Source of the DNA: Gilliamella sp. wkB308
GTDB taxonomy: Bacteria > Pseudomonadota > Gammaproteobacteria > Enterobacterales > Orbaceae
Assembly: GCF_001690185.1 (NCBI RefSeq)
Contig: NZ_LZGN01000017.1
Span: forward strand, 1 to 63,391
Reading direction: 5' to 3'
Length of the DNA stretch: 63,391 bases
Below, piece by piece: positions 1 to 10,755 of this stretch (positions are counted from its first letter, which is position 1; every line of letters starts with the position of its first letter). A program made the position numbers and the translations under genes. The notes beneath the pieces were generated by a model that saw nothing but the letters and a program-made list of their open reading frames with translations, did not search any database and had not been told where the DNA came from.

Positions 1-567
<567 letters not shown>

Positions 568-610
568 TTTAAAACCTTCTATCGCATCACCGATGCAAAC
601 AAGTAAGAAA

Positions 611-633
611 GGCGTACATTGTGCGCCTTTTTT
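611..633 (+). terminator. Rho-independent terminator of tuf
   Basis: A 7-bp stem (GGCGTAC paired with GTGCGCC, one G-T pair) closes a 3-nt loop and is followed at once by six T. It lies 44 bp after the tuf stop codon and marks the end of the core operon before the accessory genes. Confidence 0.85.
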
Positions 634-810
634 ATTGTGCTTTTTAAGCAACGTTAAAACAAATCTTGGTTTTAAATCAATTATATTCTTTTTATCCTTT
701 CAATTAACCTAAAAACACATAGATTGATAGTTTACTTAAAAATTCATATATTCCCTCCAAATTCTTCGATTAACCATAATCAGTGCCGTATTTACTCATT
801 TATATATTGA

Positions 811-837
811 TTGACATTAACAAATTATATTTAAAAT
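811..837 (+). promoter_or_regulatory. Candidate promoter of the GHKL-methyltransferase pair
   Basis: The 317 bp between the tuf terminator and the gene at 951 are very AT-rich and hold no convincing gene. A perfect TTGACA at 811-816 is followed after 15 bp by TAAAAT at 832-837. The spacing is short for a sigma-70 promoter, so this is only a candidate. Confidence 0.3.
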
Positions 838-950
838 AAAGATAAAAAAACATATTAAATACAGACTATTACTTTATTTTCAGAAAGATTTTATATATCA
901 TTTAAATTATCTTTACTAGATCTTTTCGCATAAAATAATGAGGAAAATGT

Positions 951-2993
951 ATGAAACCAATTGGAATGAAAGTAGATGGTAATATAATTAGTGAACTTTC
1001 AGATAAAATACCTACCCATATAGTTGCTTTAAATGAACTTATCAAAAATGCCTATGATGCCTTTGCAACTGAAGTTATTATCACCCTTGATACAATTAAT
1101 AAAAAACTGGTTATTAAAGATAATGGCTTAGGAATGGATGATAGAGGTATTAAGAAGCTTTTCCATATTTCCAATAGCGACAAAAAGTTTGGAAAACTTA
1201 TCCGTAATAAGGAAAGCAAATTAAAAAGATATACACAGGGTTCCAAAGGATTAGGTTTTTTATCTGTTTTTAAATTTGGCGCTAATGTTATATGGGTAAC
1301 AAATAAAAATAAAAAAAAGATAACATTTTCAGTCAATAAAGATGAATTAATTTCACTAAAAAATCTAGCTACCTATCGTGTAGAAACAAAGGAAGAAATA
1401 TCTACTGAAATAGGTACGACTATTACAATTGATCTCTATCAAGACGATAATGATGATTTAGAGAAATATTTTTCACAAGACAAAAATATTAAAAAATTAG
1501 TTAATGCCTTTTATGATGATCAATTTAAAATAGTTTTAAAGACAAATCATGGTCAATATGAAAATGAAAGTCATGCTAATTTTGTAGATATAGATAAAGA
1601 AGATCAGCTTTTTTATATTACATATTCATCCGAAAAATCAAAAATTGAGTTTTTTTATAAAGGTGGAAAATATGATGAAATAAAGTATGACATTAATACT
1701 AATGATTACAAATTAGATATAGAGTTAATTGCATATTCTTTCAAATCAGGCGGTACGAAAAAAGTTTCACAATTATATTATCGAGAACATGATGATGCAC
1801 TAATTCCATTAATTTATGTCAATAATAATTTATTTCATAATTATACTTTATTCGACCCAAGTATATTCAGAAAAAAGAGATCTGGGAATGTATTACCACA
1901 ACTAATTGGTCATATTAAAATCATAAGTTCTCATCCTTTAATGGAGTTTAATTCTGATAGAACTAATTTTGTACAAAACAAATTAACATCTAACATCAAG
2001 GAAAAGTTAAAGGAATTAAACCAAAAGATTCAGGAGGATGGCTCTTTTTTTAGGAATAAAATTAAAGAAAAATTTGGAAATGTCGAAACTGGAGCTGCAT
2101 ATCCTTATGATATAAACAAATCTACATCAACAAATGGTAAAGAAAGAAATCTTTTACCTCAACCTGCTCAAATAACTTTACGACAAAAACTAAAAAGAAT
2201 AACTATCCCTTCAGGACAAATAAATCTTTTAAAAGAAATTACGTTTGCTTGTAATAGTAGCGGGGAGCAGATAGATCTTGTTCAAGATATACAAATAGAA
2301 ATTGATGGAGAAAAAGCTACCAAATTTATTTTACAAAGTCAGGATTCACCATGTGAAAAATCAATTAAATATATTTACAATGATTCAATAACTGGAAAGG
2401 TAGTTGAAAACTTAAAACTAATATTTGAATTACCGGAAGCTATGATCACAGCTAACAGTAAAAAAAGCTTATTTAATCTTCCTTTAACTAAAGACTATTC
2501 AATCAAGATTCCATATGTTTCGAAATTAATAGTTCAACTTGAAAAAATTTATAAACAAAAAGGAGAATATAATGAAACCATTGCTTGCGCATTGAGAAGT
2601 ATCTTTGAGTTATGTAGTGATTATTTAAAAAATAAAGATCCTAATATTTTCCCAATTTCCTTAACTATAAATGAATTAGAATCTAGAGTTAAATATATTA
2701 TTGAATTCATAGCATTAAATAATAAACTGAAGACTGAATTGAGTAAAACTATAGCTATAGATTATAAGTCTTTCAATAAGTTATTAGATAAAGAAGAATT
2801 TTTAAATATGGTGAAAAAAGCTCATTTAGGAGCTCATAAATCAATGCTTTATTTATCAGATTCAGAAATAAATGATATAGCAAAAAAAGCTGGGTTATTT
2901 GCTGTTCTTTCTGATGCCTTGTTATATAATGTTTCTGATAATATTATTTCTGAATGTAAAAAACCAGAACCACTAAACAGTAAAGGGAAATAA
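951..2993 (+). CDS. MORC/MutL-like GHKL ATPase, probable defence protein
   Basis: A 680-residue protein with an N-terminal GHKL (Hsp90/MutL/histidine-kinase type) ATPase domain. The N box is seen at 26-37 (ALNELIKNAYDA, with E29 and N33), the G1 box at D57-N-G-x-G-M62, and the G2 glycine box at G97-S-K-G-x-G102. A second ribosomal-S5-like half follows, with EFNSDRTNF near 332. The C-terminal third (about 520-680) is helical and not recognised; no nuclease motif is evident. A methyltransferase gene starts 1 bp after the stop, so the two are translationally coupled. GHKL ATPases of the MORC/MutL kind are known beside methyltransferases in prokaryotic restriction-like systems (Iyer, Abhiman and Aravind, 2008). 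A role in ATP-driven DNA sensing or restriction is inferred. Confidence 0.8.
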   Translation: MKPIGMKVDGNIISELSDKIPTHIVALNELIKNAYDAFATEVIITLDTINKKLVIKDNGLGMDDRGIKKLFHISNSDKKFGKLIRNKESKLKRYTQGSKGLGFLSVFKFGANVIWVTNKNKKKITFSVNKDELISLKNLATYRVETKEEISTEIGTTITIDLYQDDNDDLEKYFSQDKNIKKLVNAFYDDQFKIVLKTNHGQYENESHANFVDIDKEDQLFYITYSSEKSKIEFFYKGGKYDEIKYDINTNDYKLDIELIAYSFKSGGTKKVSQLYYREHDDALIPLIYVNNNLFHNYTLFDPSIFRKKRSGNVLPQLIGHIKIISSHPLMEFNSDRTNFVQNKLTSNIKEKLKELNQKIQEDGSFFRNKIKEKFGNVETGAAYPYDINKSTSTNGKERNLLPQPAQITLRQKLKRITIPSGQINLLKEITFACNSSGEQIDLVQDIQIEIDGEKATKFILQSQDSPCEKSIKYIYNDSITGKVVENLKLIFELPEAMITANSKKSLFNLPLTKDYSIKIPYVSKLIVQLEKIYKQKGEYNETIACALRSIFELCSDYLKNKDPNIFPISLTINELESRVKYIIEFIALNNKLKTELSKTIAIDYKSFNKLLDKEEFLNMVKKAHLGAHKSMLYLSDSEINDIAKKAGLFAVLSDALLYNVSDNIISECKKPEPLNSKGK

Positions 2994-2994
2994 A

Positions 2995-4203
2995 ATGTTA
3001 GGTGATATATCATTCCGTAATTATAAAAAAAATGATATACATGGTTTAGCGCTTTATCCTGCAACTATGATAGCGCCAGTTCAAAATCTTATTCTTCAAG
3101 AACTTTTAAAATCGGAAAATATTGAATCTGTTTTTGATCCTTTTTTTGGCTCAGGTACAGCACTTTACGAAGCATTGGAATTATGTCCTGATATTGAACT
3201 AGTTGGTTGTGATATCAATCCTCTAGCCCATTTAATAACAAAAGTGAAATTACAAGGAATAACAAAAAGTATAAAAATTGATATAGAAAAATTAAAAAAT
3301 TATTTAAATAATGTTGAAATAGATGATTTTTCATTTCCGAATATGAATAAATGGTTTCGTTCAGATATTATTATTAGTCTAAAAAAAATTCGCCAATCTA
3401 TTATTTTGATAAAAAGTAAAAGGAATAGACTCTATTTTTGGTCAATTTTAAGTACATTTATTCGCAAATATAGTAATACACGTAGTTCAACATATAAATT
3501 ACACGTTAAAGACATTGAATGTATTCAACGTATGAAGAATAATTTAATAGATGATTTTCTTACTAGCGTTGAACAAAATATTTCAAAATTCACTATTTCA
3601 TCGTCTAATTTGAAGTTATATAAAAACGATTCTTTAAAACAATTGGCTAAATTCAAAAAAAATTCAATAGATTTATCTATATCATCACCACCCTATGGGG
3701 ATAATGCAACAACAGTACCCTATGGACAGTTTTCATCATTAGCACTCCATTGGATTGATAAAAAAGATTTGGCTTTTGATGGTTGGGAATTAGATAATTA
3801 TTCAGCAATAGATCGAAAGAGTTTAGGTGGATTTTATAAAGGTCCAATTGAAAACGAGACAGGGAATTTATTATTACAACCGTATTTAGACGATATATCA
3901 CTTTCAAAACAAAAAAAAGTAATTAGCTTTTTTAAAGATTATTTCTTATTTCTTGATGAACTATGCAGAGTTACCAAAAAATATATTGTGTTGACTTTGG
4001 GAAATCGTACTGTTGATGGAGTTAATATCAACCTAACATCAATCACTCAAGAATACTTAGAACATAAAAATTTCAGAAATATCTATGAATGCAACCGAGA
4101 GATTCCTAATAAACGAATACCAAAATTAACATCGAAAGTGAACAATAATTCTGTTTTTTCGATGAGTAAAGAGTTTGTTATTATTCATAGAAAAACTATC
4201 TAA
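2995..4203 (+). CDS. DNA methyltransferase (SPPY type) paired with the GHKL ATPase
   Basis: A 402-residue AdoMet-dependent DNA methyltransferase. Motif I is DPFFGSGT at 48-55, the acidic motif II is VGCDINPLA just after it, and the catalytic motif IV is SPPYG at 231-235. The order is AdoMet-binding site first, catalytic motif later. SPPY is typical of N4-cytosine (and some N6-adenine) methylases. The region between the motifs is lysine-rich and probably holds target recognition. It is cotranscribed with the upstream GHKL ATPase (1-bp gap), so it probably marks host DNA for that partner. The target sequence cannot be read from the gene. It converges on the radC-like gene with a 5-bp gap. Confidence 0.85.
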   Translation: MLGDISFRNYKKNDIHGLALYPATMIAPVQNLILQELLKSENIESVFDPFFGSGTALYEALELCPDIELVGCDINPLAHLITKVKLQGITKSIKIDIEKLKNYLNNVEIDDFSFPNMNKWFRSDIIISLKKIRQSIILIKSKRNRLYFWSILSTFIRKYSNTRSSTYKLHVKDIECIQRMKNNLIDDFLTSVEQNISKFTISSSNLKLYKNDSLKQLAKFKKNSIDLSISSPPYGDNATTVPYGQFSSLALHWIDKKDLAFDGWELDNYSAIDRKSLGGFYKGPIENETGNLLLQPYLDDISLSKQKKVISFFKDYFLFLDELCRVTKKYIVLTLGNRTVDGVNINLTSITQEYLEHKNFRNIYECNREIPNKRIPKLTSKVNNNSVFSMSKEFVIIHRKTI

Positions 4204-4208
4204 GAGGG

Positions 4209-4886
4209 TTATTTTTTCACAACCCTCTCCACCGCCTTCACCGTTATCCCCAGAATTTTAGCAATATCCTCAACCGAAACACCTTTTTTCAACAATGCAT
4301 TAATCAGTATTTTCTTTTCAGACTCTGCTTTTTCTCGACGTGCTTTTTCTATTTTTGTTTTATCCCTTTCAACCGCCAACTTCTCTTTAGCAATCAACTT
4401 TTCTTCCTTACGAATACGTTCAACCACTTGATAAGTTGGGACGTATTTTAGGCTTTGTTCTAACTCGTCCATAAGTTTAGTACTGCGGAAGCTGATATAG
4501 GATTTTGGGGTGATGATTAGGTGGTCGATTAGGTCGATATTTAAAATTCGTCCGACTTGGATTAGGCGATCGGTGATATCTTTATCTGCTTCGGACGGCG
4601 TCAGTGATCCTGACGGGTGGTTATGTACTAATATCACGCGTGAGGCGTTTTTCATTACCGCAACACGAAATACATTCATCGGTTCAACGTCGACCGATTT
4701 ATAACTGCCAAGTGCAATCAGTTCGATATACAGGATATAACCAGCTTGATTCATCCCAATCATCCAAAGATGCTCTTTTTCTTGGTCGATTTGGTTATCA
4801 CGCAATAACACACGTTGCATAATGCTGTAGACATCGTCTGTGCCTTCAATATAGCGTTTGTCATGCTTGGTTAGTTTTATATCCAT
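4209..4886 (-). CDS. RadC-like JAB/MPN-domain protein, copy 1
   Basis: A 225-residue protein with the RadC/JAB1 metalloprotease-like domain. The metal-binding signature is LVHNHPSGSLTPSEAD (H-x-H-P-S-G then D). Full-length RadC has an N-terminal helix-hairpin-helix region that is missing here, as in many mobile-element RadC proteins. After the domain comes a charged coiled coil and a short helix-turn-helix-like tail (EDIAKILGITVKAVERVV). The start at 4886 was chosen over 4907 because AAGGTG lies six bases upstream of that ATG. The first 172 residues are almost identical to the gene at 22966-23685, while the tails differ. Biochemical function is unknown; RadC is no longer considered a proven repair protein. 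Confidence 0.85.
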   Translation of the reverse strand: MDIKLTKHDKRYIEGTDDVYSIMQRVLLRDNQIDQEKEHLWMIGMNQAGYILYIELIALGSYKSVDVEPMNVFRVAVMKNASRVILVHNHPSGSLTPSEADKDITDRLIQVGRILNIDLIDHLIITPKSYISFRSTKLMDELEQSLKYVPTYQVVERIRKEEKLIAKEKLAVERDKTKIEKARREKAESEKKILINALLKKGVSVEDIAKILGITVKAVERVVKK

Positions 4887-5324
4887 TTTATCACCTTGTA
4901 AAATCAATTAAAAAATAATATAGCATATTTTTCTTAGACTTAGCAGTAGTTAATTAATCTTGGTCATACCTGTGATGATTATTTTATGCTTGCCTGATAG
5001 GTTCATCGTAAACTGCAATAAAAATCATTTAGCATTTTAGTTTGGATTCTAATTTTACTAATTTTTATTAGGAAACACCTAAAATAACAGCAGATAATTC
5101 AATATCAACAATCCAATCTAATGAGTTCAACAGTTTAAAATAGTTGGGCGTTTTTTTGACTAGTTCGGACAAATGATTATTGCTTCAAAGCAAGCTTACT
5201 TGATATTTTTTGTATCCCACCAATAAAATAATGACAGCATAATAATATTGCCGGGTAGATTATAAAATTGAGGGTTATCATTGATGTGATACCTAACATC
5301 CCCATAATAAAATCTAGATTAAAA
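4372..5324. repeat. Long direct repeat, copy 1 (radC segment plus flank)
   Basis: This stretch matches 23171-24123 at a constant offset of 18799 with no indel seen and only scattered base changes. It contains the 5' three quarters of the radC-like gene, about 290 bp of noncoding DNA upstream of it, and the 3' end of a small membrane-protein gene. Both copies have the same orientation. Confidence 0.92.
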
Positions 5325-5449
5325 ATCGATTTATAATCATCTCCCATAATTAATATGAAGAAAATTGGTGACATTAAGGTAATGATAAAACCAATTGGCA
5401 CTCCGCTTAAATAGCCTACCGAAGAAATGCTTTGAAAATAAAAAAATAG
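5177..5449 (-). pseudogene. 3' remnant of the small membrane-protein gene (paralogue at 23976)
   Basis: The reading frame is open from a stop at 5450 to the stop at 5177 (about 90 codons) but has no good start; the only candidate is a GTG without a ribosome site. Its last 48 or so residues (FNLDFIMGMLGITSMITLNF onward) are identical to the C-terminus of the intact four-helix membrane protein at 23976-24419. Upstream the two diverge (MGDDYKSI against MEDTNKFA) and then the similarity fades. The gene therefore seems to have lost its 5' half where the type I RM locus begins. Confidence 0.7.
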
Positions 5450-5520
5450 CTATAAAATTATACAAAATTTGAGATAATAAAAAAGGATAAAGGATATAAC
5501 TTTAATGGAGATAGTGCTTA

Positions 5521-8500
5521 ATGATAATAATTAAAGAGCAATCAAATTTTGGTTTTCTAGTTGAACACGATCCACTGTTTGTCGAATTAGCATGTACAGC
5601 CGAGCGAGCATTTAGCAGTGATCCTAATACCACATTAATAAAATTACGGCAATTAGCTGAAGCAATGGCACAACATATTGCTGCCAAGGCTGGTATTGAA
5701 TTTAATGAACGCACTTCTCAGTCTGATTTGTTGTATAAGATTAGTAATGAACTCAAATTAGAACCCATTATCCGAAATCTTTTTCATACATTACGTATTG
5801 AAGGAAATAAAGCTACTCATCAATTTAAAACCAAGCACAAAGAAGCAAAAGATGGACTTTTAGTTGCTTACAAATTAGCAATATGGTTTCACCAATCTTT
5901 TAGTCAAGCTGGTGTGCTATTTAAACCAGGACCTTTTAAACCACTTGTTGACCCCAGCGAGCATTTGCGCAGTTTACAGTCAGAAATCAGTAAACTTAAA
6001 ATAGAACTAGAACAAGCCAATATTGAACTCAATTCAAGTCAACAATTTAATGAATTACTCGCTAAAGAAAAGACTGAATTTGAAACCTTAGCTTTAAAAA
6101 TGGATGAAGAGGCGCGATCCCTATCTCAACAGGCCCAAGAAAATGAGGCAATGTTACTCAAACAACAGAAAGAATATGAAATAAAGATTAAGGATTTACA
6201 ACAAGCACTTGCTCTACAAGACGTAAAAGCTCAAAAAGTATCTCGTAATACAATAAGTAAGAAAGCTAAGAAAGCAAGTCAACAAATAGAATTAAGCGAA
6301 GAACTCACACGAATTTTAATTGATATGCAGCTTATTGAAGCGGGTTGGCAAGCTGACACCGAACAGTTAAATTATAAAAAGGGTACTCGCCCAGAAAAAA
6401 ATAAATATTTAGCCATTGCCGAATGGCCGACAGAACATAAAGGCGAAAAAGGATGGGCTGATTATGTTTTATTTGCGGGATTAACACCAATTGCAGTTGT
6501 TGAAGCTAAGAAAAAGAATAAAAATGTTTCCGGAAAAATCGGTCAAGCTGAACGTTATAGTAAAGGCTTCCAAGTATTACCACCATTGATTGGTGCATGG
6601 GAACTTGAAAAAAGAACGATTGCTTGGCCTGATGAATCAGATTGCCACTACAAAATTCCTTTTGTTTATTCTTGTAATGGTCGTCCATACATTAAGCAAT
6701 TAGCTGAACAGTCAGGAACATGGTTTCGTGATGTTCGTGATGGCGCCAATTTAAAGCGTCCTTTATTATCCTTTCATTCACCACAAGGACTCTTAGATCT
6801 ACTTAATCGTAGTCGAGAAAACGCTGAACAACAACTAAAACAAGAACCATTTGCCTATTTGCAATTAAGGGATTATCAAGAGAAAGCAATTGTTGCGACA
6901 GAAAATACCCTTTCCAAAGGGATACGAACAGTTTTAATTGCGATGGCAACAGGAACAGGTAAAACTCGAACAATTATAGGTTTGATGTACCGCTTTTTAA
7001 AAACTGAACGATTTAAACGAATTCTATTTTTAGTTGATCGTACCGCTTTAGGAGAACAGGCAATAGATTCTTTTAATGAAGCCACGTTAGAACAAAATCT
7101 CACTTTATCTAAAATCTATAACTTAGCCGAGCTTGGTTCTATGGTGACTGAAGCTGAAACACGAATACAAGTGGCAACCGTGCAAGCAATGGTCAAACGC
7201 ATTTTTAAGAGCGATAATCCACCCTTAATCGATCAGTTTGATTGCATCATAATTGACGAGGCGCATCGTGGTTATACATTAGATCAAGAAATGACAGAAG
7301 GTGAGATGGCAATACGTGACGCCACGCAATATTTATCAAGTTATCGTCGAGTATTAGATTATTTTGATGCGGTAAAAATTGCGCTAACGGCAACACCCGC
7401 AAAACATACTAGCGATATTTTTGGTAAGCCTGTTTATATTTATTCATATCGAGAAGCTGTTGCCGATGACTGGTTAATTGATCATGAACCGCCAATACGT
7501 TATCAAACTTTATTAACACAAAATGGTATTACGTTTACCAAAGGTGAAAAAGTAAGCTCCATCAATACGCAAACCGGTGAAATTGAAACTGCTGAATTAG
7601 AAGATGAGCTTAATTTTGAAGTAGATGCATTTAATCGTCGGGTAATAAATGAAAACTTTAACCGAGTAATTTGCGAACAATTGGTAAATGAACTCGATCC
7701 GTTTGGTGAAGAAAAAACATTAATTTTCTGTGCTACCGATCTGCATGCAGATATGGTTAAACGCTTATTAGATGATGCATTTAAGAATCTCTATAATGGT
7801 GAATATAATCAAGCTGCTGTCGCTAAGATTACCGGGCAGAGTGATAAAGTTGATCAATTAATCAAACAATATAAAAATGAACGCTATCCAAATATAGCTA
7901 TCACTGTTGATTTATTAACAACCGGTATTGATGTGCCAAAAATTTGTAATTTAGTCTTTATGCGCCGAGTCAAATCCCGTATCTTATATGAACAAATGAT
8001 TGGTCGTGCAACAAGACGATGTGATAACATAGGTAAAACGGTATTTCGAATATATGATCCGGTTGATATTTATGTCGCATTAAAAGACGTCAACACTATG
8101 CAACCGTTAGTTAAAGATCCTAATATCACCCTTGAGCAATTAATTGATGAACTAAGTGATCCTAAATTATTAACTAAAGCATTACAAACATCAGGTGATA
8201 TGGCAGGTGAAACTTATGCTGATGTAATTTTAAATCAATTAAATCAAAAATTAATGCGAATCTTGCGTAAGGCTGAGCAAAAAGCGGAAAATAAGCCTGA
8301 ATTAAGACAAAAGTTAGATGAATTACAAACTTTATGGGATGTTGAACCGAAAAAACTACATAATTATTTACATAAAATTGGTCCTGAATCTGCTGCGAAT
8401 TTTATCAAACAACATCATGGGTTAATTAATCAATTAAATGAAGTCAATCGATTGCTAGGTAGTGAACGTTTACCACTCATTTCTCAACATGAAGATCATC

Positions 8501-9042
8501 TTCGTGAACGCTCGCAAAGTTATGGTTCTCACCAAAGACCCGAGGATTATTTAGACAGTTTTAATCATTTCATTCATAATCAATTAAATGAAAGTGCTGC
8601 GTTGTCTGTGGTTGTTAACCGCCCACGTGATTTAACCCGTGCGCAATTGAAAGAAGTTAAACTGTTATTGGATGGTGCAGGTTATTCCGAAGCTAATTTA
8701 CGCACTGCCTTACGCAATCAAACTAATCAAGATATTGCAGCGAGTATTATTGGTTATATCCGACGTGCTGCTTTGGGCGAACCATTAATTCCTTTTGAAC
8801 AACGCGTTAATCAAGCCATGCAACGAATCTACCAAAATCATAATTGGACACCGGCTCAACGCAATTGGTTAGATCGTTTAGCCAAACAAATTATCTTTGA
8901 GATCGTTATTGATAAAGAATTTATTAATCATCGCTTTACTGATAGTGGTGGCGCTAAGCAGCTTGATAAAATATTGGGCAATCAACTTGATACGGTATTA
9001 GATGAATTAAGCGAGGCTATTTGGCCAGCACTTACCGCATAA
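5521..9042 (+). CDS. hsdR: Type I restriction enzyme, R subunit (HsdR)
   Basis: A 1173-residue DNA translocase/endonuclease. Residues 1-140 are a DUF4145-like HEPN-type helical domain (VEHDPLFVELACTAERAF). A long coiled coil follows at about 145-250. The PD-(D/E)xK nuclease core is at about 311-330 (WADYVLF then VEAKKK). The superfamily 2 helicase has Walker A ATGTGKT near 475, DEAH near 578, TATPAKH near 623 and QMIGRATRR of motif VI. A C-terminal EcoEI-type region binds the methylase. With HsdM and HsdS it cuts unmethylated DNA after ATP-driven translocation. Length is normal and the frame is intact, so the system looks active. A GGAG lies about 10 bases before the ATG. Confidence 0.96.
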   Translation: MIIIKEQSNFGFLVEHDPLFVELACTAERAFSSDPNTTLIKLRQLAEAMAQHIAAKAGIEFNERTSQSDLLYKISNELKLEPIIRNLFHTLRIEGNKATHQFKTKHKEAKDGLLVAYKLAIWFHQSFSQAGVLFKPGPFKPLVDPSEHLRSLQSEISKLKIELEQANIELNSSQQFNELLAKEKTEFETLALKMDEEARSLSQQAQENEAMLLKQQKEYEIKIKDLQQALALQDVKAQKVSRNTISKKAKKASQQIELSEELTRILIDMQLIEAGWQADTEQLNYKKGTRPEKNKYLAIAEWPTEHKGEKGWADYVLFAGLTPIAVVEAKKKNKNVSGKIGQAERYSKGFQVLPPLIGAWELEKRTIAWPDESDCHYKIPFVYSCNGRPYIKQLAEQSGTWFRDVRDGANLKRPLLSFHSPQGLLDLLNRSRENAEQQLKQEPFAYLQLRDYQEKAIVATENTLSKGIRTVLIAMATGTGKTRTIIGLMYRFLKTERFKRILFLVDRTALGEQAIDSFNEATLEQNLTLSKIYNLAELGSMVTEAETRIQVATVQAMVKRIFKSDNPPLIDQFDCIIIDEAHRGYTLDQEMTEGEMAIRDATQYLSSYRRVLDYFDAVKIALTATPAKHTSDIFGKPVYIYSYREAVADDWLIDHEPPIRYQTLLTQNGITFTKGEKVSSINTQTGEIETAELEDELNFEVDAFNRRVINENFNRVICEQLVNELDPFGEEKTLIFCATDLHADMVKRLLDDAFKNLYNGEYNQAAVAKITGQSDKVDQLIKQYKNERYPNIAITVDLLTTGIDVPKICNLVFMRRVKSRILYEQMIGRATRRCDNIGKTVFRIYDPVDIYVALKDVNTMQPLVKDPNITLEQLIDELSDPKLLTKALQTSGDMAGETYADVILNQLNQKLMRILRKAEQKAENKPELRQKLDELQTLWDVEPKKLHNYLHKIGPESAANFIKQHHGLINQLNEVNRLLGSERLPLISQHEDHLRERSQSYGSHQRPEDYLDSFNHFIHNQLNESAALSVVVNRPRDLTRAQLKEVKLLLDGAGYSEANLRTALRNQTNQDIAASIIGYIRRAALGEPLIPFEQRVNQAMQRIYQNHNWTPAQRNWLDRLAKQIIFEIVIDKEFINHRFTDSGGAKQLDKILGNQLDTVLDELSEAIWPALTA

Positions 9043-9153
9043 TATAGCAAAGTCACTTGAAGTTACTAAAATATACATTTACTCTAATTCATAATGGCGA
9101 TGAAAATACTAGTCTCGCCTATTAAGTATACGAGTATAAACTTGGGATAAAAA

Positions 9154-10755
9154 ATGACTAATAACAATATAGTACAAAAACTATGGAATTTATGTGATGT
9201 ATTGCGTGATGATGGTATTAACTATTCAGATTATGTAACTGAATTAGTACTTTTATTATTTATTAAAATGGTACACGAAAATACCGAAGCAGGGATTTTG
9301 CAAAAACATCCTTTACCTGTTGGTTGTCGTTGGACTAATCTCAATGATAAATCAGGTATTACCCTATTAAATGATTATAAAGCCATGTTATTAGCCTTAT
9401 CAACAGGTAAGCGTCAAGAAATCGATCCTAAAAATCCAGAACAATACATTGAAGTGACAGTACATAATGACCCATTAATAAGCGCCATTTATGCCGATGC
9501 ACAAACTCGATTACGAGAACCGCGCCACTTAGCAAAACTGATCAAAACATTAGATCAAATTGATTGGTTTAGTATTCAAAAGGATGGGTTGGGCGATCTT
9601 TATGAAGGATTATTAGAAAAAAATGCCAATGAAACAAAATCCGGTGCCGGTCAGTATTTTACGCCAAGACCACTAATTAATTGCATGGTGCGATGTATTA
9701 AACCACAAATAAAAAACATCATCCAAGATCCTGCTGCCGGAACGGCAGGATTTCTTGTCGCAGCAGATCAGTATTTACGGCAACAAACCAACGATTATTA
9801 TGATCTTGATGCTAAAGAAGCTGATTTTCAAAAAAACGAAGCGTTTATTGGTGTTGAATTAGTGCCAAATACTCGTCGACTTGCCTTAATGAATTGTCTA
9901 TTACACGGTATAGAGGGCGGTAATGACGGTGCAATTTTATTAGGTAATTCACTTGGTCAAGTTGGGCAAGACCTAAAACCTGCGGATATTATTCTCGCTA
10001 ATCCACCATTTGGTACCAGTAAAGGTGGCGATGCCAGTATTACTCGTAAAGACTTAACTTATGAAACCACCAACAAGCAATTAGCTTTTTTACAACATAT
10101 TTACCGTAATTTAAAACCCGGTGGTCGAGCTGCCGTGGTATTGCCTGATAATGTATTGTTTGAAGCGGGTAAAGGGACTGATATTCGTCGCGATTTAATG
10201 AATAAATGTAATTTACATACAATACTACGCTTACCGACCGGGATATTTTATGCCCAAGGTGTAAAAACCAATGTGCTATTTTTCACTAAGGGCTCAGTAA
10301 CAGACAAACTGCAACAAGAAAACTGTACACAAAATGTTTGGGTTTATGATTTGCGTACTAATATGCCAAACTTTGGTAAACGTACACCATTTACTGAGCA
10401 ATATTTGCAACCATTTGAAACTGTTTATGGTATCAATCCGGACGGCACCAGTCCAAGACAGGAAGGTGAATGGTCATTCAATCCAGATGATATCGAAGCA
10501 GACTCGTCAGCCAGTCAAGAAAACTTAGACGTTAATGTTCAACTAGCGCAATCAAGATGGCGCTGTTTTAGCCGCGATTGGATTGCTGACACAAAACAGG
10601 ATTCACTCGATATCAGTTGGTTAAAAGATAAAAATAGTGTGGATGCAACCAAACTTCCAGAACCCGCCATACTTGCCAAGCAAGCTAAAGATGAGTTAAT
10701 AGTTGCTTTGGATAAGTTGGAGAGTTTGTTGAGTGCTTTGGGAGAAACTGAATAA
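9154..10755 (+). CDS. hsdM: Type I DNA methyltransferase, M subunit (HsdM)
   Basis: A 533-residue N6-adenine methyltransferase subunit. It has an N-terminal helical HsdM_N domain, then motif I DPAAGTAGFLVAA around 190-202 and catalytic motif IV NPPFGT around 285. The signature GAGQYFTPRPLI just before motif I is typical of HsdM. It methylates the sequence recognised by HsdS and is needed for both modification and restriction. The 111 bp before it hold no gene and may carry a separate promoter, which is common so that modification precedes restriction. The hsdS start codon overlaps its stop by one base. Confidence 0.96.
   Translation: MTNNNIVQKLWNLCDVLRDDGINYSDYVTELVLLLFIKMVHENTEAGILQKHPLPVGCRWTNLNDKSGITLLNDYKAMLLALSTGKRQEIDPKNPEQYIEVTVHNDPLISAIYADAQTRLREPRHLAKLIKTLDQIDWFSIQKDGLGDLYEGLLEKNANETKSGAGQYFTPRPLINCMVRCIKPQIKNIIQDPAAGTAGFLVAADQYLRQQTNDYYDLDAKEADFQKNEAFIGVELVPNTRRLALMNCLLHGIEGGNDGAILLGNSLGQVGQDLKPADIILANPPFGTSKGGDASITRKDLTYETTNKQLAFLQHIYRNLKPGGRAAVVLPDNVLFEAGKGTDIRRDLMNKCNLHTILRLPTGIFYAQGVKTNVLFFTKGSVTDKLQQENCTQNVWVYDLRTNMPNFGKRTPFTEQYLQPFETVYGINPDGTSPRQEGEWSFNPDDIEADSSASQENLDVNVQLAQSRWRCFSRDWIADTKQDSLDISWLKDKNSVDATKLPEPAILAKQAKDELIVALDKLESLLSALGETE

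Noticed and set aside
4209-4886. Full-length housekeeping RadC repair protein
   Set aside because: The N-terminal helix-hairpin-helix part is missing, and the gene lies in an accessory repeat with a second copy. More like the mobile-element type.
5135-5160. Terminator hairpin before the GGGCG-T7 run in the radC upstream segment
   Set aside because: The stem is four to five bases with a long loop and differs between the two copies. Too weak to call.
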